From Anaerolineae bacterium (GTDB lineage: Bacteria > Chloroflexota > Anaerolineae > B4-G1), in the NCBI GenBank assembly GCA_030612585.1, contig JAUWNP010000002.1, positions 1 through 64,000 on the forward strand: 64,000 bases of DNA, written 5' to 3'. Position 1 is the first letter of the stretch; each line of letters opens with the position of its first letter. Below are positions 28,683 to 37,225 of this stretch, piece by piece. The notes under the pieces were generated by a model. The model did not search any database, had not been told where the DNA came from, and saw only the letters and a program-made list of their open reading frames with translations. The translations under genes were made by a program, and so were the position numbers.

Positions 28683-29839
28683 TGACCACCAAAGTCTACG
28701 ACGCTATCATCGTCGGCGCGGGGAGTGGCGGGGGGCCGGCCGCTTTTTTCCTGGCCCAGGCCGGGCTCAAGCCACTGGTCGTTGACCAGTTCGCCAGCCC
28801 GGGCCAGGGCTCCAACAAGGCCGCCATCGGCGGCATCCGCGCCACCCACTCCGCTCCCTCCAAGATTCGCCTCTGCATCAAGTCTATCGAGGTGTTCTCC
28901 ACCTGGGAGGAGACCTACGGCGATAACATCGAGTGGTACCAAGGGGGCTACTCCTTCGTCGCCTACCGGGAGCGGGATGAGCGCGTCCTGAAAGACCTGC
29001 TGAAAATCCAACAGTCCTATGGGCTGGACATCCACTGGCTGAGCCGGGAGGATCTCCTGGAAGTGATCCCAGACCTGAACCGGGAAGGGCTCATCGGCGG
29101 GACATATTCGCCGGGGGACGGGTCCGCTTCACCGCTGCGGACCGCCCACGCTTTCTACATCCGGGCGAAAGAGCGGGGGGCGGAGTTCCGCTTCCGGGAG
29201 CGGGTCACCGGCGTCATCCGCCGCCGGGGCCAGGTGGTGGGGGTGCGCACAGACAAGGGGGGCTACGCCACGGGGACGGTCATCAACGCGGCCGGTCCCT
29301 GGGCGCGGGCCTCGGCCCAGATGGCCGGGCTGGACGTGCCAGTGGTGCCAGACAGCCACGAGGCGGGCATCACCGAGCCAGTGGCCCGCTTCCTGGAGCC
29401 GATGGTGGTGGACATCCGGCCCGCCGGGGGTTCCAAGAACTACTATTTCTACCAACACGGGCCTGGCCCTATCGTCTTCTGTATCACGCCGGAGCCGCCT
29501 ATCGTCGGCACCGACCGGCGAGAGACCTCGGTCTTCCTGCCGATGATCGCCCGGCGCATGGTGGACCTGATGCCGAAGTTGGCGAACATCAAGGTGCGCC
29601 GCACTTGGCGGGGGCTCTACCCGATGACGCCTGATGGCTTCCCCATCGTGGGGCGAGCGCGGGAACTGGAGGGATACATCTACGCCGTCGGGATGTGTGG
29701 GCAGGGATACATGCTGGGGCCGGGCATGGGGGCGTTGCTAGCCCGCCTGGTGCAGGACGACCTGATGCCGGAGGATGAGGAAGTGCTGAAGGAATTGAGC
29801 CCATACCGGGAGTTCGGTGGGGAGGAGAAACTTAAATGA
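28682..29839 (+). CDS. DAO-family FAD oxidoreductase, beta-type subunit (1)
   Basis: 385 residues. Dinucleotide-binding loop DAIIVGAGSGGGPAAFFLAQ at residues 6-25 and a family motif GQGSNKAAIGGIRATH (about 41-56). A C-terminal FAD contact GMCGQGYMLGPGMGALLARL lies near 339-358. D-amino-acid/sarcosine/opine oxidase beta subunits carry the amine-oxidising site; electrons then pass to the alpha-type subunit, here encoded immediately upstream. The loop has GAGSGGG in place of GxGxxG(A), a minor departure. A 1-base overlap with the upstream gene and a 4-base overlap with the next indicate tight co-expression. Confidence 0.9.
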   Translation: MTTKVYDAIIVGAGSGGGPAAFFLAQAGLKPLVVDQFASPGQGSNKAAIGGIRATHSAPSKIRLCIKSIEVFSTWEETYGDNIEWYQGGYSFVAYRERDERVLKDLLKIQQSYGLDIHWLSREDLLEVIPDLNREGLIGGTYSPGDGSASPLRTAHAFYIRAKERGAEFRFRERVTGVIRRRGQVVGVRTDKGGYATGTVINAAGPWARASAQMAGLDVPVVPDSHEAGITEPVARFLEPMVVDIRPAGGSKNYYFYQHGPGPIVFCITPEPPIVGTDRRETSVFLPMIARRMVDLMPKLANIKVRRTWRGLYPMTPDGFPIVGRARELEGYIYAVGMCGQGYMLGPGMGALLARLVQDDLMPEDEEVLKELSPYREFGGEEKLK

Positions 29840-30819
29840 AACTACGCATCCTTTCCTGCGAAGACGTGCGCCGGGCACTGCCGATGCGCCAGGCCATCGA
29901 GGCTATGAAGAGAGCCTTTGCCCAGCTTTCCACCGGGCAGGCCGACGTTCCCCTGAGGGTCCCGCTAGAGGTGGACCGCCACAACGGTGTTACCCTATTT
30001 ATGCCCGCCTACCTGGCCGACGACGATCAGATGGCGATCAAGATTGTCTCCGTCTTCAACGACAACCCGGCACAAGGACTGCCGCTCATCCACGCGCTCG
30101 TCGTGGTCGTGGACGCAACGACAGGGAGACCTGCCGCCGTGATGGACGGGACGTACCTGACCGCGCTGCGCACGGGCGCGGCCTCCGGCGCGGCCACGGA
30201 CCTGCTGGCCCGCGAGGAAACGCACGTCGTCGCCGTCTTCGGCGCTGGCGCACAGGGGCGCACGCAACTGGAGGCGGTCTGCGCCGTGCGGCCCATCCAG
30301 GAGGTTTGGATCCACGACGTCGCGCCAGAGAGGGCCGCCGCCTACGCCGCCGAGATGAGCCAGCAACTGTCGCTCCCGGTGAGAGTGGCCAAGACGCCAG
30401 CCGAGGCGGTGTGCCAGGCCGATGTCATCTGCACCGCCACGACCTCGACGAGACCTGTCTTCGCCGACGCCGACGTCAGGGCCGGCACGCACGTCAACGC
30501 CATCGGCGCGTACACGCCGCAAATGCAGGAGATACCGGCGGAGACGGTCCTGCGGGCCAAAGTCGTGATTGACCACCGGAAGGCCAGCCTGGCCGAGGCC
30601 GGGGACCTGCTTTCCCCACTGCGGCAGGGCTTGATGACCGAGGATCACATCTACGCGGAACTGGGTAAGATCGCCGCCGGGCTCAAGCCGGGGAGGACGT
30701 CGCCGGAGGAGGTCACGCTCTTCAAGTCGGTGGGCGTAGCCGTGCAGGACGTGGCGGCTGCCAGCGCGGTGCTGGAGGCGGCGCGGAGGCTGGGGCTGGG
30801 GACCGAGGTGGCACTGTAG
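29836..30819 (+). CDS. Ornithine cyclodeaminase / mu-crystallin family protein
   Basis: 327 residues. N-terminal substrate region MAIKIVSVFNDNPAQGLP (Lys for substrate, about 59-75), TYLTALRTGAASGAAT (about 99-114), and the NAD loop VVAVFGAGAQGRTQL (about 133-147). Family members are ornithine cyclodeaminase, alanine dehydrogenase and ketimine or iminosuccinate reductases, so they act on imines or amino acids. Directly after the opine-oxidase-like pair, this recalls the ooxAB/noxAB-ocd order of opine catabolism. The exact substrate is not predictable. Overlaps its neighbours on both sides (ATGA; TAGTG). Confidence 0.88.
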   Translation: MKLRILSCEDVRRALPMRQAIEAMKRAFAQLSTGQADVPLRVPLEVDRHNGVTLFMPAYLADDDQMAIKIVSVFNDNPAQGLPLIHALVVVVDATTGRPAAVMDGTYLTALRTGAASGAATDLLAREETHVVAVFGAGAQGRTQLEAVCAVRPIQEVWIHDVAPERAAAYAAEMSQQLSLPVRVAKTPAEAVCQADVICTATTSTRPVFADADVRAGTHVNAIGAYTPQMQEIPAETVLRAKVVIDHRKASLAEAGDLLSPLRQGLMTEDHIYAELGKIAAGLKPGRTSPEEVTLFKSVGVAVQDVAAASAVLEAARRLGLGTEVAL

Positions 30820-31697
30820 TGCGGTCCGGTCACCTGCGCGGCTACAGCCTCGTCCTCGTCGCCGCTGCGCTGTGGGCAACGCTGGGCCTGTTCTACGAAT
30901 CGCTGGCTGCCTACGGCCTGCCACCTCTCACCATCGTCTTCTGCCGCGCCGCCATCGCCGCGCTGACCCTGTTCCTAGCCCTGGGTTGGCGGCGGCGCGA
31001 TTGGTTGAGGCTGGAACGACGCGATTGGCCCATGTTCGTGGTCTTTGGGCTGACCGGCGTGGCTGCCTTCTACGCCATCTACATTCATGCGATTGACCTG
31101 ACCGGGATGGGGGTGGCCGCCGTGCTGATGTACACCGCTCCGGCCTGGGTGACACTCTTCGGCGCGCTCTTCCTGGGAGAGCGGCTTAGCGTGCTTAAAG
31201 GAGGCGCTCTCTTACTGTCCTGCGCTGGCTGTGCATTGGTCAGCCGGGTCTACGACCTGGCAGGTGTGCACCTGAACTTGCCTGGTTTCCTGGCCGGTCT
31301 GGCAGCCGGGCTCACATACGGTCTATACACTCTCTTCAGCAAGGTCGCCCAGCGTCGCTACACGACCTGGACCACACTGGCCTATGCCCTGGGGATAGGA
31401 ACCCTGTTCTTGCTTCCCCTGCAATCGCCGGCCGCCCTGGCCCATGCGCTGACCACGCCATCGCTCCTCTTCTGGCTCCTGGTGCTGGGGTTGGTGCCGA
31501 CGCTGGGCGGGGGCCTGGCCTTTAACGCTGGGCTGCGCTTGGTGCCAGCCAGCAACGCCAGCATCGTCGCCACGCTGGAGCCAGCCATCGCAACATTGCT
31601 GGGCTGGGCATTTCTGGGCGAGCGTCTGGAGATGCCGCAACTCCTGGGCGGTGGGCTGATCCTGATGGCCGTGGTGACCCTGCAGCGAGAGGCGTAG
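30819..31697 (+). CDS. EamA/DMT-family transporter
   Basis: 292 residues, ten membrane segments in two EamA repeats (about 8-145 and 152-288). Repeat landmarks are the PPLTIVFCRAAIAAL segment, and PAWVTLFGALFLGERLSV in the first half with EPAIATLLGWAFLGERLE in the second. Such carriers move amino acids or metabolites, usually outward. GTG start overlapping the previous stop (TAGTG). As the last gene of the first catabolic transcript, it may move the amine substrate or an overflow product. Confidence 0.87.
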   Translation: MRSGHLRGYSLVLVAAALWATLGLFYESLAAYGLPPLTIVFCRAAIAALTLFLALGWRRRDWLRLERRDWPMFVVFGLTGVAAFYAIYIHAIDLTGMGVAAVLMYTAPAWVTLFGALFLGERLSVLKGGALLLSCAGCALVSRVYDLAGVHLNLPGFLAGLAAGLTYGLYTLFSKVAQRRYTTWTTLAYALGIGTLFLLPLQSPAALAHALTTPSLLFWLLVLGLVPTLGGGLAFNAGLRLVPASNASIVATLEPAIATLLGWAFLGERLEMPQLLGGGLILMAVVTLQREA

Positions 31698-31742
31698 TAT
31701 GCCAGAGATTCCTCGGATTCCAGGACAGCAGCGGACAGTTTT

Positions 31743-31770
31743 GTCATTTGTTCATTTGTCATTGGTCATT
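31743..31770. repeat. TCATTTG 7-mer repeat
   Basis: Tandem TCATTTG-like units between the transporter and the next promoter. The same unit recurs at 62641-62670. Confidence 0.65.
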
Positions 31771-31787
31771 CCCCCGGCGGGCTGCCA

Positions 31788-31816
31788 TTGACATGTTGGC
31801 TAACGTTGGCTATAAT
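31788..31816 (+). promoter_or_regulatory. Promoter of the second catabolic transcript
   Basis: Consensus TTGACA (31788-31793), a 17-base spacer, and consensus TATAAT (31811-31816), 50 bases before the DAO gene at 31866. Splits the cluster into two units. Confidence 0.85.
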
Positions 31817-31865
31817 CAGCCTGTGTTAACCTTATCGGGTGGACGTGTGAAATGAGGTGTAAAGG

Positions 31866-33023
31866 ATGGACTTACCAAAAACGGCTGACGTAATCATCAT
31901 CGGTGGGGGCGTGATGGGCGCCAGCACCGCCTATCACCTGGCACTCAAGGGCTGCCAGAACGTGTTGCTGCTGGAGAGGGAGTCCTTCTTCGGCATTCAG
32001 GCCACCGGCAAGTGCGCCGGCGGCATCCGCTACCAGTTCGGCACCGAGATCAACGTCCGTCTCTCCCTCCTCAGCCTGCCGATGCTGAACCGCTTCGAGG
32101 AGGAGTTGGACCAGCCGATTGACCTGCGTTACTGCGGTTACCTTTTCCTGCTGACCAACGAAGAAGACGTGACCGTCTTCCGCCAAAGCGTGGAAATGCA
32201 GCATCGGCTGGGCGTGCAGACGGAGTGGCTGGAACCGGCGCAGATCGCCGAGATAGCGCCACTGATCAACCTGGAGGGCGTTCTGGCCGGGACTTTCCAC
32301 GCGCGTGACGGTCTGGCGGATCCCAACAGCGTGGTGCAGGGGTACATCTCTGGGGCGCGGAGGCTGGGGGCGAAACTGCTGACCGACGTGGACGTGACCG
32401 CTATCCGCGTCGAGGGAGGACGGGTGCGCGGCGTCGTCACCGACCAGGGGGAGGTAATAACGCCGGTCGTCGTCAACGCAGCCGGGCCATGGGCAGGTGT
32501 GGTCGGCAAAATGGCTGGCGTGGACATCCCTATCGTGTCCGTCCGTCGCCAGATCATCGTCACCGGCCCCATACCGGGGATATCGCCTGACTTCCCCTTC
32601 ACCATTGACTTCGCCCAGTCCCTGTACTTTCACCATGAGGGGCAGGGCATCCTGACCGGTATGTCGAACCCTGACCAGCCGGTAGGCTTCGGCCAATCGG
32701 TGGACGAGGAATGGGAGTTGGTGCATTTGGAGGCCGCCATGCAGCGTTTGCCCATCCTGGAGCGGGCGGGGCTCGCCAGCCGCTGGGCCGGGCTCTACGA
32801 GAACTCCCCAGACGCGCACCCCATCCTGGGTCACATCCCCGGGGTGGAGGGTTTCTACTGCATCGGCGGCTTCAGTGGTCATGGGTTCCAGCACGGCCCC
32901 GCCTGCGGCCTGCTGCTGGCGGAAGAGATCCTGGACGGGGCGGCCCACACGCTGGACATCACGTCGTTGCACTTTGACCGCTTCGAGCGAGGTGAGGAAA
33001 TCGTCGAGTACAACGTCGTGTAA
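31866..33023 (+). CDS. DAO-family FAD oxidoreductase (2)
   Basis: 385 residues. The FAD loop is VIIIGGGVMGASTAYHLALK (residues 10-29), GKCAGGIRYQFG gives the family segment at about 51-62, and the C-terminal flavin contact GGFSGHGFQHGPACGLLLAEE lies near 337-357. It resembles sarcosine/dimethylglycine or beta-type amine oxidase subunits and is a distant paralogue of the gene at 28682. It has no alpha partner of its own next to it, so it could share the upstream alpha subunit or use oxygen directly. AAAGG lies close to ATG 31866. Confidence 0.88.
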   Translation: MDLPKTADVIIIGGGVMGASTAYHLALKGCQNVLLLERESFFGIQATGKCAGGIRYQFGTEINVRLSLLSLPMLNRFEEELDQPIDLRYCGYLFLLTNEEDVTVFRQSVEMQHRLGVQTEWLEPAQIAEIAPLINLEGVLAGTFHARDGLADPNSVVQGYISGARRLGAKLLTDVDVTAIRVEGGRVRGVVTDQGEVITPVVVNAAGPWAGVVGKMAGVDIPIVSVRRQIIVTGPIPGISPDFPFTIDFAQSLYFHHEGQGILTGMSNPDQPVGFGQSVDEEWELVHLEAAMQRLPILERAGLASRWAGLYENSPDAHPILGHIPGVEGFYCIGGFSGHGFQHGPACGLLLAEEILDGAAHTLDITSLHFDRFERGEEIVEYNVV

Positions 33024-33084
33024 TGGCTGTTACTCGGGTACTTTGATCAAACATGATCATCCATTCGTAAGATAAGGAGGACAA

Positions 33085-34203
33085 ATGCCTAAGTACCGCA
33101 TCGCGCTGATGCCTGGCGATGGCATCGGCAAAGACGTGATGGACGCTGCGCAAATCGTGCTCGACAAGATCGGGCTCGACGCCGAATACATCCCCGCCGA
33201 CATCGGCTGGGAGTTCTGGTGCCAGGAGGGCGAACCGCTGCCGCAGCGCACGGTTGACACCCTCAAAACGTGCGACTGTGCCCTCTTCGCCGCTATCACA
33301 TCCAAGCCCAAGGAGGAGGCCGAGACGGAGTTGACACCCGCACTTCAGGGCCAAGGGCTCACCTACCGCAGCCCTATCGTGCGCATGCGCCAACTCTTCG
33401 ACCTCTACGTCAACATGCGCCCCTGCAAAGCCTTCGAGGGCAACCCGCTCAACTACCGGGATGACGTAAACCTGGTCGTCTTCCGCGAGAACACGCAGGG
33501 TCTCTACGCCGGGGTCGAGTTCCACCCACTGCCGGAAGAGGTGCGGGCAGTGCTAGAAGCACACAGCCCCCGCATGGCCGCCTTCGAGAGTGTATCCTCG
33601 GAGGACATTGCCGTCTCCTGCCGTATCTTCACCCGCGCAGGGTGCAGCCGCATTGTACGCCGTGCCTTCGAGTACGCCCAGGCCCATGGCTACCCCACCG
33701 TCACCCTGGTCGAAAAGCCCAACGTCATCCTCGAGACCTCCGGGCTGATGGTGCGCGAGGCGCGCAAGATCTCCGCCAAGTACCCCAGGATCGAACTGTG
33801 GGAGACGAACGTGGACGCGATGGCCATGTGGCTGGTCAAGAACCCCCAGGACTACGGCGTGCTTGTCTCCAGCAATTTATTTGGCGACATCGTCTCCGAC
33901 CTGGCGGCGCAGTTGGTGGGCGGGCTGGGGTTCGCCTCCAGCGGCAACATCGGCGACGACTTCGCCATCTTCGAGCCCACCCACGGCTCGGCCCCCAAGT
34001 ACGCCGGCCTCTATAAGGTCAACCCCACCGCCATGCTGTTGGCAGTCAAACTGATGCTGGACTGGCTGGGGGAGACAGAGACGGCGCAGGCGCTGGAGCA
34101 AGCCATCGCCAGTGTGATCGCCGAGGGGAAGGTGCGCACCTACGACCTGGGCGGGAATAACACGACACTGGAAGTAGCGCAGGCAGTAGCAGAACGATTG
34201 TAA
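33085..34203 (+). CDS. Isocitrate/isopropylmalate dehydrogenase family protein
   Basis: 372 residues; NAD(P)- and metal-dependent beta-decarboxylating dehydrogenase fold. Landmarks are [11 protein letters not shown] (residues 9-19), [19 protein letters not shown] for substrate binding (about 93-111), [14 protein letters not shown] (about 132-145), VEKPNVI (about 209), and [19 protein letters not shown] with the metal Asp residues (about 263-281). HGSAPKYAG (about 298-306) forms the cofactor loop. The substrate loop is neither a clear leuB nor a clear icd type; tartrate, homoisocitrate or a methylated isocitrate analogue are possible. It follows AAGGAGGA and probably shares the transcript from 31788. 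Confidence 0.87.
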   Translation: MPKYRIALMPGDGIGKDVMDAAQIVLDKIGLDAEYIPADIGWEFWCQEGEPLPQRTVDTLKTCDCALFAAITSKPKEEAETELTPALQGQGLTYRSPIVRMRQLFDLYVNMRPCKAFEGNPLNYRDDVNLVVFRENTQGLYAGVEFHPLPEEVRAVLEAHSPRMAAFESVSSEDIAVSCRIFTRAGCSRIVRRAFEYAQAHGYPTVTLVEKPNVILETSGLMVREARKISAKYPRIELWETNVDAMAMWLVKNPQDYGVLVSSNLFGDIVSDLAAQLVGGLGFASSGNIGDDFAIFEPTHGSAPKYAGLYKVNPTAMLLAVKLMLDWLGETETAQALEQAIASVIAEGKVRTYDLGGNNTTLEVAQAVAERL

Positions 34204-34212
34204 GCAGTCACC

Positions 34213-34246
34213 AGAAACCAGGTTTTTTCCGAAAAACCTGGTTTCT
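34213..34246. terminator. Long hairpin between the dehydrogenase and PrpD genes
   Basis: 15-bp perfect stem (34213-34227 with 34232-34246) and a TCCG loop, ending GGTTTCTTT. It could act as a terminator or attenuator on the plus strand, or be a mobile palindrome. Confidence 0.65.
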
Positions 34247-34283
34247 TTGACACTCAACACGTTTCACTCACACGGAGGTACCG

Positions 34284-35732
34284 ATGAGCAGTATCACCCA
34301 CACGATGGCCCGCTTTGCCCTGGGCCTGCAGTACGAAGACATACCCGCCGACGCGGTGCACGAGGCCAAGCGTTTCCTGCTAGACTCCGTCGGCTGTGCG
34401 TTGGCTGCCGTACCAAATGAGGACATGCAGGCCGCCCACCGCTACATCGTCGCACTCGGCGGCACGCCGGAGGCGACGGTCATCGGCAGCGGCCACCGCA
34501 CGAACATCGCCAACGGAGCACTGATGAACGCGCTATTGATACGGGCACTGGACTACAACGACATCTACTGGGAGCAGGACCCCTCTCACCCCTCCGACGT
34601 CATCCCCGCCGCGCTGGCCGCCGGCGAAGTCGCACATCGGGATGGGAGGGAGATCATCGTCGGCATGCTCATCGCCTACGAACTGGAGATGCGCTGGTGC
34701 CTGGCCGCCACCCCCGGCGTCCGCGAGGTCGGTTGGCATCACGCCACCCTGACCCAGTTCGTCTCCCCCTTCGTCGCGGCCCGTATGCTCGGCTTGAGCG
34801 AGGATCAGACCGTCGCGGCGGCCGGCATCTCCGGTAGTTCCCACTTCACGCTCGGCGGTGTTGTGGCGGGCCACTTGACGAACATGAAAAACACCGCCGA
34901 CCCGATGGCGACCGAGGCGGGGGTGCGCGCCGCGCTCCTGGCCCGCGAGGGGTACACCGGCCCGGTCGAGGTCATCGAGGGCAAGGAAGGACTGATCGAG
35001 GTGCTGAGCAACGTCGCGTGGTCCACCGACACGCTGCTGGACGGCCTGCCTGTGGTGAGCCCTTCGGCTCCGCTCAGGGCAGGCGAAGTCGAACCACCTG
35101 TGGTGAGCGAAGTCGAACCAGGGAAAAAGTTCCTCATCACCACCTGCTCCTACAAAGCCTTCCCCACCGAGGCGCTGACCCACCAGCCCATCACCGCCGT
35201 GCTGAACATCTGCCGCGCTAACAGTATCACCGCCGAGGACGTGGCCGAAGTGCACGTGCGCACCACCACCCGTGGGGCCGACATCCTCTCCGACCCCTCC
35301 AAGTACCAACCGACGACGAAGGAGACGGCCGACCACAGCCTGCCCTACTGCATCGCCGCCGCGGTCGCCGATGGCAACGTCCTGCTCAGTTCCTTCGAGG
35401 AGGAGAAGTTGCGCGACCCGCGCATCTGGGCCACTCTGCCCAAGATCAAGGTCGTGGCCGACTCCGAGATTGATACGCTGTTCCCGGCGGTGAAGCGGGC
35501 CATCGTGCGCATCACCACCACCGACGGGGAGGTCTACGAGGAACAGGTGGACCACGCCAAGGGCAGCCCGGACAATCCGATGAGTGACGACGACATCGTC
35601 GCCAAGTTCCGCGCCAACGCGGCCGCCGTCCTGACGCCGGAGAAGCAACGACGGGTGATTGAGGCCACCTGGGGCTTGGAGGAGTTCGCCGACGTCGGGG
35701 ACTACATGCAGTTGCTCGTAGCGGATAAGTAG
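34284..35732 (+). CDS. MmgE/PrpD family protein
   Basis: 482 residues of the MmgE/PrpD superfamily (2-methylcitrate dehydratase, cis-aconitate decarboxylase and relatives). Family segments are AKRFLLDSVGCALAA (about 28-42), LIRALDYNDIYWEQDPSHPSD (about 87-107), HFTLGGVVAGHLTNMKNT (about 187-204) and YKAFPTEALTHQPI (about 288-301). Two copies of a palindromic repeat (35053-35121) are inserted in frame at about residues 257-280, adding a Pro/Glu/Val-rich loop without breaking the gene. ATG follows ACGGAGGT. Genes of this family beside an isocitrate-dehydrogenase-like enzyme suggest handling of a tricarboxylate or branched hydroxy acid. Confidence 0.87.
   Translation: MSSITHTMARFALGLQYEDIPADAVHEAKRFLLDSVGCALAAVPNEDMQAAHRYIVALGGTPEATVIGSGHRTNIANGALMNALLIRALDYNDIYWEQDPSHPSDVIPAALAAGEVAHRDGREIIVGMLIAYELEMRWCLAATPGVREVGWHHATLTQFVSPFVAARMLGLSEDQTVAAAGISGSSHFTLGGVVAGHLTNMKNTADPMATEAGVRAALLAREGYTGPVEVIEGKEGLIEVLSNVAWSTDTLLDGLPVVSPSAPLRAGEVEPPVVSEVEPGKKFLITTCSYKAFPTEALTHQPITAVLNICRANSITAEDVAEVHVRTTTRGADILSDPSKYQPTTKETADHSLPYCIAAAVADGNVLLSSFEEEKLRDPRIWATLPKIKVVADSEIDTLFPAVKRAIVRITTTDGEVYEEQVDHAKGSPDNPMSDDDIVAKFRANAAAVLTPEKQRRVIEATWGLEEFADVGDYMQLLVADK
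35053..35121. repeat. CCTGAGC-type palindromes inside the PrpD gene (copies 3a, 3b)
   Basis: Two related inverted units in tandem: GAGCCCTTCGGCTCCGCTC then GGTGAGCGAAGTCGAACCA. The inserted DNA stays in frame and encodes a run of Glu/Val/Pro. Flanking residues match family sequence on both sides. Confidence 0.75.
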
Positions 35733-35910
35733 GGGGCAGAGTTGGACGGAAGCACCTGGCGTCCGCCTGGCCCGGTGGAAGTGTCCGCTCCATAGCAGCC
35801 CACCTAACATCTCAAGGAACGGCGCAACGTGTGGTTGCATCGCTCCTGCACGTCAAAGGTTCCAGGGACGAGAGCCGTTCTTCAGCAGATTCGTCACCGG
35901 AGGCGTGAAG

Positions 35911-36138
35911 ATGATTGGATTTGATGGAACAGCATGGGCGCTCCAGATCGCAAACTTTCTCATTCTGGCAGGATAGCTTGTGTTGGCCACCGTGGCCTTG
36001 ACGCGCCTTCGCCGCTGCCAGTTGGACGATACTGCGCGCGTTTTGTGGGTCATCGTCATCGTGCTGATTCCATTGATGGGGGCACTGGCGTTCTTCATAG
36101 TAAGTCCTGGAAAGCCGCGACCGGGCCAAGAGCGGTGA
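35911..36138 (+). pseudogene. PLDN-domain membrane peptide, broken copy
   Basis: A base-for-base alignable copy of the intact gene at 39809-40036, with the same length of 228 bases. Codon 22, TGG (Trp) in the intact gene, is TAG here, ending translation inside the first membrane segment. The rest (RLRRCQLDDTARVLWVIVIV and onward) is still well preserved, so inactivation is recent. About 100 bases of upstream sequence, including a CGCAAC/GTTGC hairpin, are duplicated as well. Confidence 0.85.
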
Positions 36139-36159
36139 CCCCCGCGCAAGCCGCTGGTG

Positions 36160-36257
36160 AAACAGACCATGGTCACCAATCCGTCACCAGCCTGCCCGAC
36201 CTGGCCCGCTTCTACCGTGGCTGTGACTGGCGGCAGACGCTGACCTACTATCCGTAA
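36160..36257 (+). pseudogene. Remnant of the end of a TolB-like lipoprotein gene
   Basis: The last 25 or so codons (VTSLPDLARFYRGCDWRQTLTYYP) align with the C-terminus of the lipoprotein ending at 43531 (VTGLADPTCFYGGCDWRQML). It directly follows the broken PLDN copy, so both derive from one duplicated block whose middle was deleted. Confidence 0.7.
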
Positions 36258-36599
36258 CTTTCGCTGACTCCAGGCCTGTTACCGTTTGCCCCTTCCATTC
36301 GTCTCCCTGTTGAGGAACGAGCGCCATTGACACTCGATGCAGATCTGAGCCCTGTACTCACAATATGGAAAGGGTTGGGATGCCGCAACTCGTTGCGGGC
36401 CAACGCGAACAAGTTCGCGCTTCCAAAGCGACGCAAACTCTGTGCTCACTAGACTAAAGTGTGCTAGAGTTCTTTCACTTCCTGTTATGCGCCTCGGGAT
36501 CTCATTCCGAGACGCTGGTTCCACATCAGACGCGCTGCTTCACGTTTTACGCCCTGGGTGTTACCTCTTCCCCACTTAAGCGACATACATGGTGAACCC
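36258..36599. other. Gene-free stretch upstream of the sigma gene
   Basis: No credible gene or consensus promoter found. It contains short inverted pieces (GCGAACAAGTTCGC near 36402) and relic-like frames only. The promoter of the sigma gene presumably lies near its 3' end. Confidence 0.4.
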
Positions 36600-36615
36600 C
36601 CATCAGCGCTGATGG
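36600..36615. promoter_or_regulatory. Perfect 16-bp palindrome at the sigma gene start
   Basis: CCATCAGCGCTGATGG, perfectly self-complementary, 7 bases before the GTG start and running into the GGAGG ribosome site. It could be a dimeric repressor operator or an RNA hairpin that hides the ribosome site. Confidence 0.5.
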
Positions 36616-36622
36616 AGGGACT

Positions 36623-37225
36623 GTGAACAATCTGCAATCTGAACCGGACGACGGTGCGTTGGTCAAGGCCGCCCAAACCGACCGCGACGCCTTCGACGCG
36701 CTCTACCGCCGCTACGTCACCCGCGTCTATCGCTATTGCTACGCCCACGCCGGCAACTGGGCTGACGCGGAGGACCTGACCGCGCAGACGTTTCTGGCGG
36801 CACTGGAGGGGCTGTCCCGCTTCCGGGGGCGCGGGCCGTTCGCCGCCTGGCTGTTCGGCATCGCGTGCCACAAGTGCGCCGACTACCACCGCAGCCAGTA
36901 CGCCAACCGAAACGAGCCGCTGACCGCCGCCCAATCGCTGCCCGACCCGTCTGCGCCCGACCCGGAGCAACACGCCTATCGCAACGGTATACTGGACTGT
37001 GTCCAGCAGGTCCTGCCCCACCTCAGCCCCGACCGGCGCGAGGCGCTCACCTTGCGCTTCTGGGGCGGGTTGAAGGCCCGTGAAGTAGCCGCCGTGATGC
37101 GTCGCAGTGAGGGCGCGGTCAAAATGCTCGTCTCACGCGCCGTCGCCGACCTGAGAAGGAGGTGCCTGGATGAAGAAGAAACTGAACGAGAAACGACTTG
37201 CCGACCAACTGGATGCCTACATTGA
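36623..37225 (+). CDS. ECF-type RNA polymerase sigma factor
   Basis: 200 residues from a GTG start with GGAGG four bases away. Region 2 covers about residues 17-90, with FDALYRRYVTRVYRYCYAH, WADAEDLTAQTFLAAL and GPFAAWLFGIACHKCADYHR. Region 4 covers about 130-185, with LPHLSPDRREALTLRFWGGLKAREVAAVM and GAVKMLVSRAVADL forming the HTH. The last 18 codons overlap the start of the next gene, a membrane-anchored protein expected to act as anti-sigma or sensor. Target promoters are unknown. Confidence 0.92.
   Translation: MNNLQSEPDDGALVKAAQTDRDAFDALYRRYVTRVYRYCYAHAGNWADAEDLTAQTFLAALEGLSRFRGRGPFAAWLFGIACHKCADYHRSQYANRNEPLTAAQSLPDPSAPDPEQHAYRNGILDCVQQVLPHLSPDRREALTLRFWGGLKAREVAAVMRRSEGAVKMLVSRAVADLRRRCLDEEETERETTCRPTGCLH

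Noticed and set aside
34533..35840. 435-codon open frame opposite the PrpD gene
   Set aside because: No start context or domain; mirror of a GC-rich coding strand.
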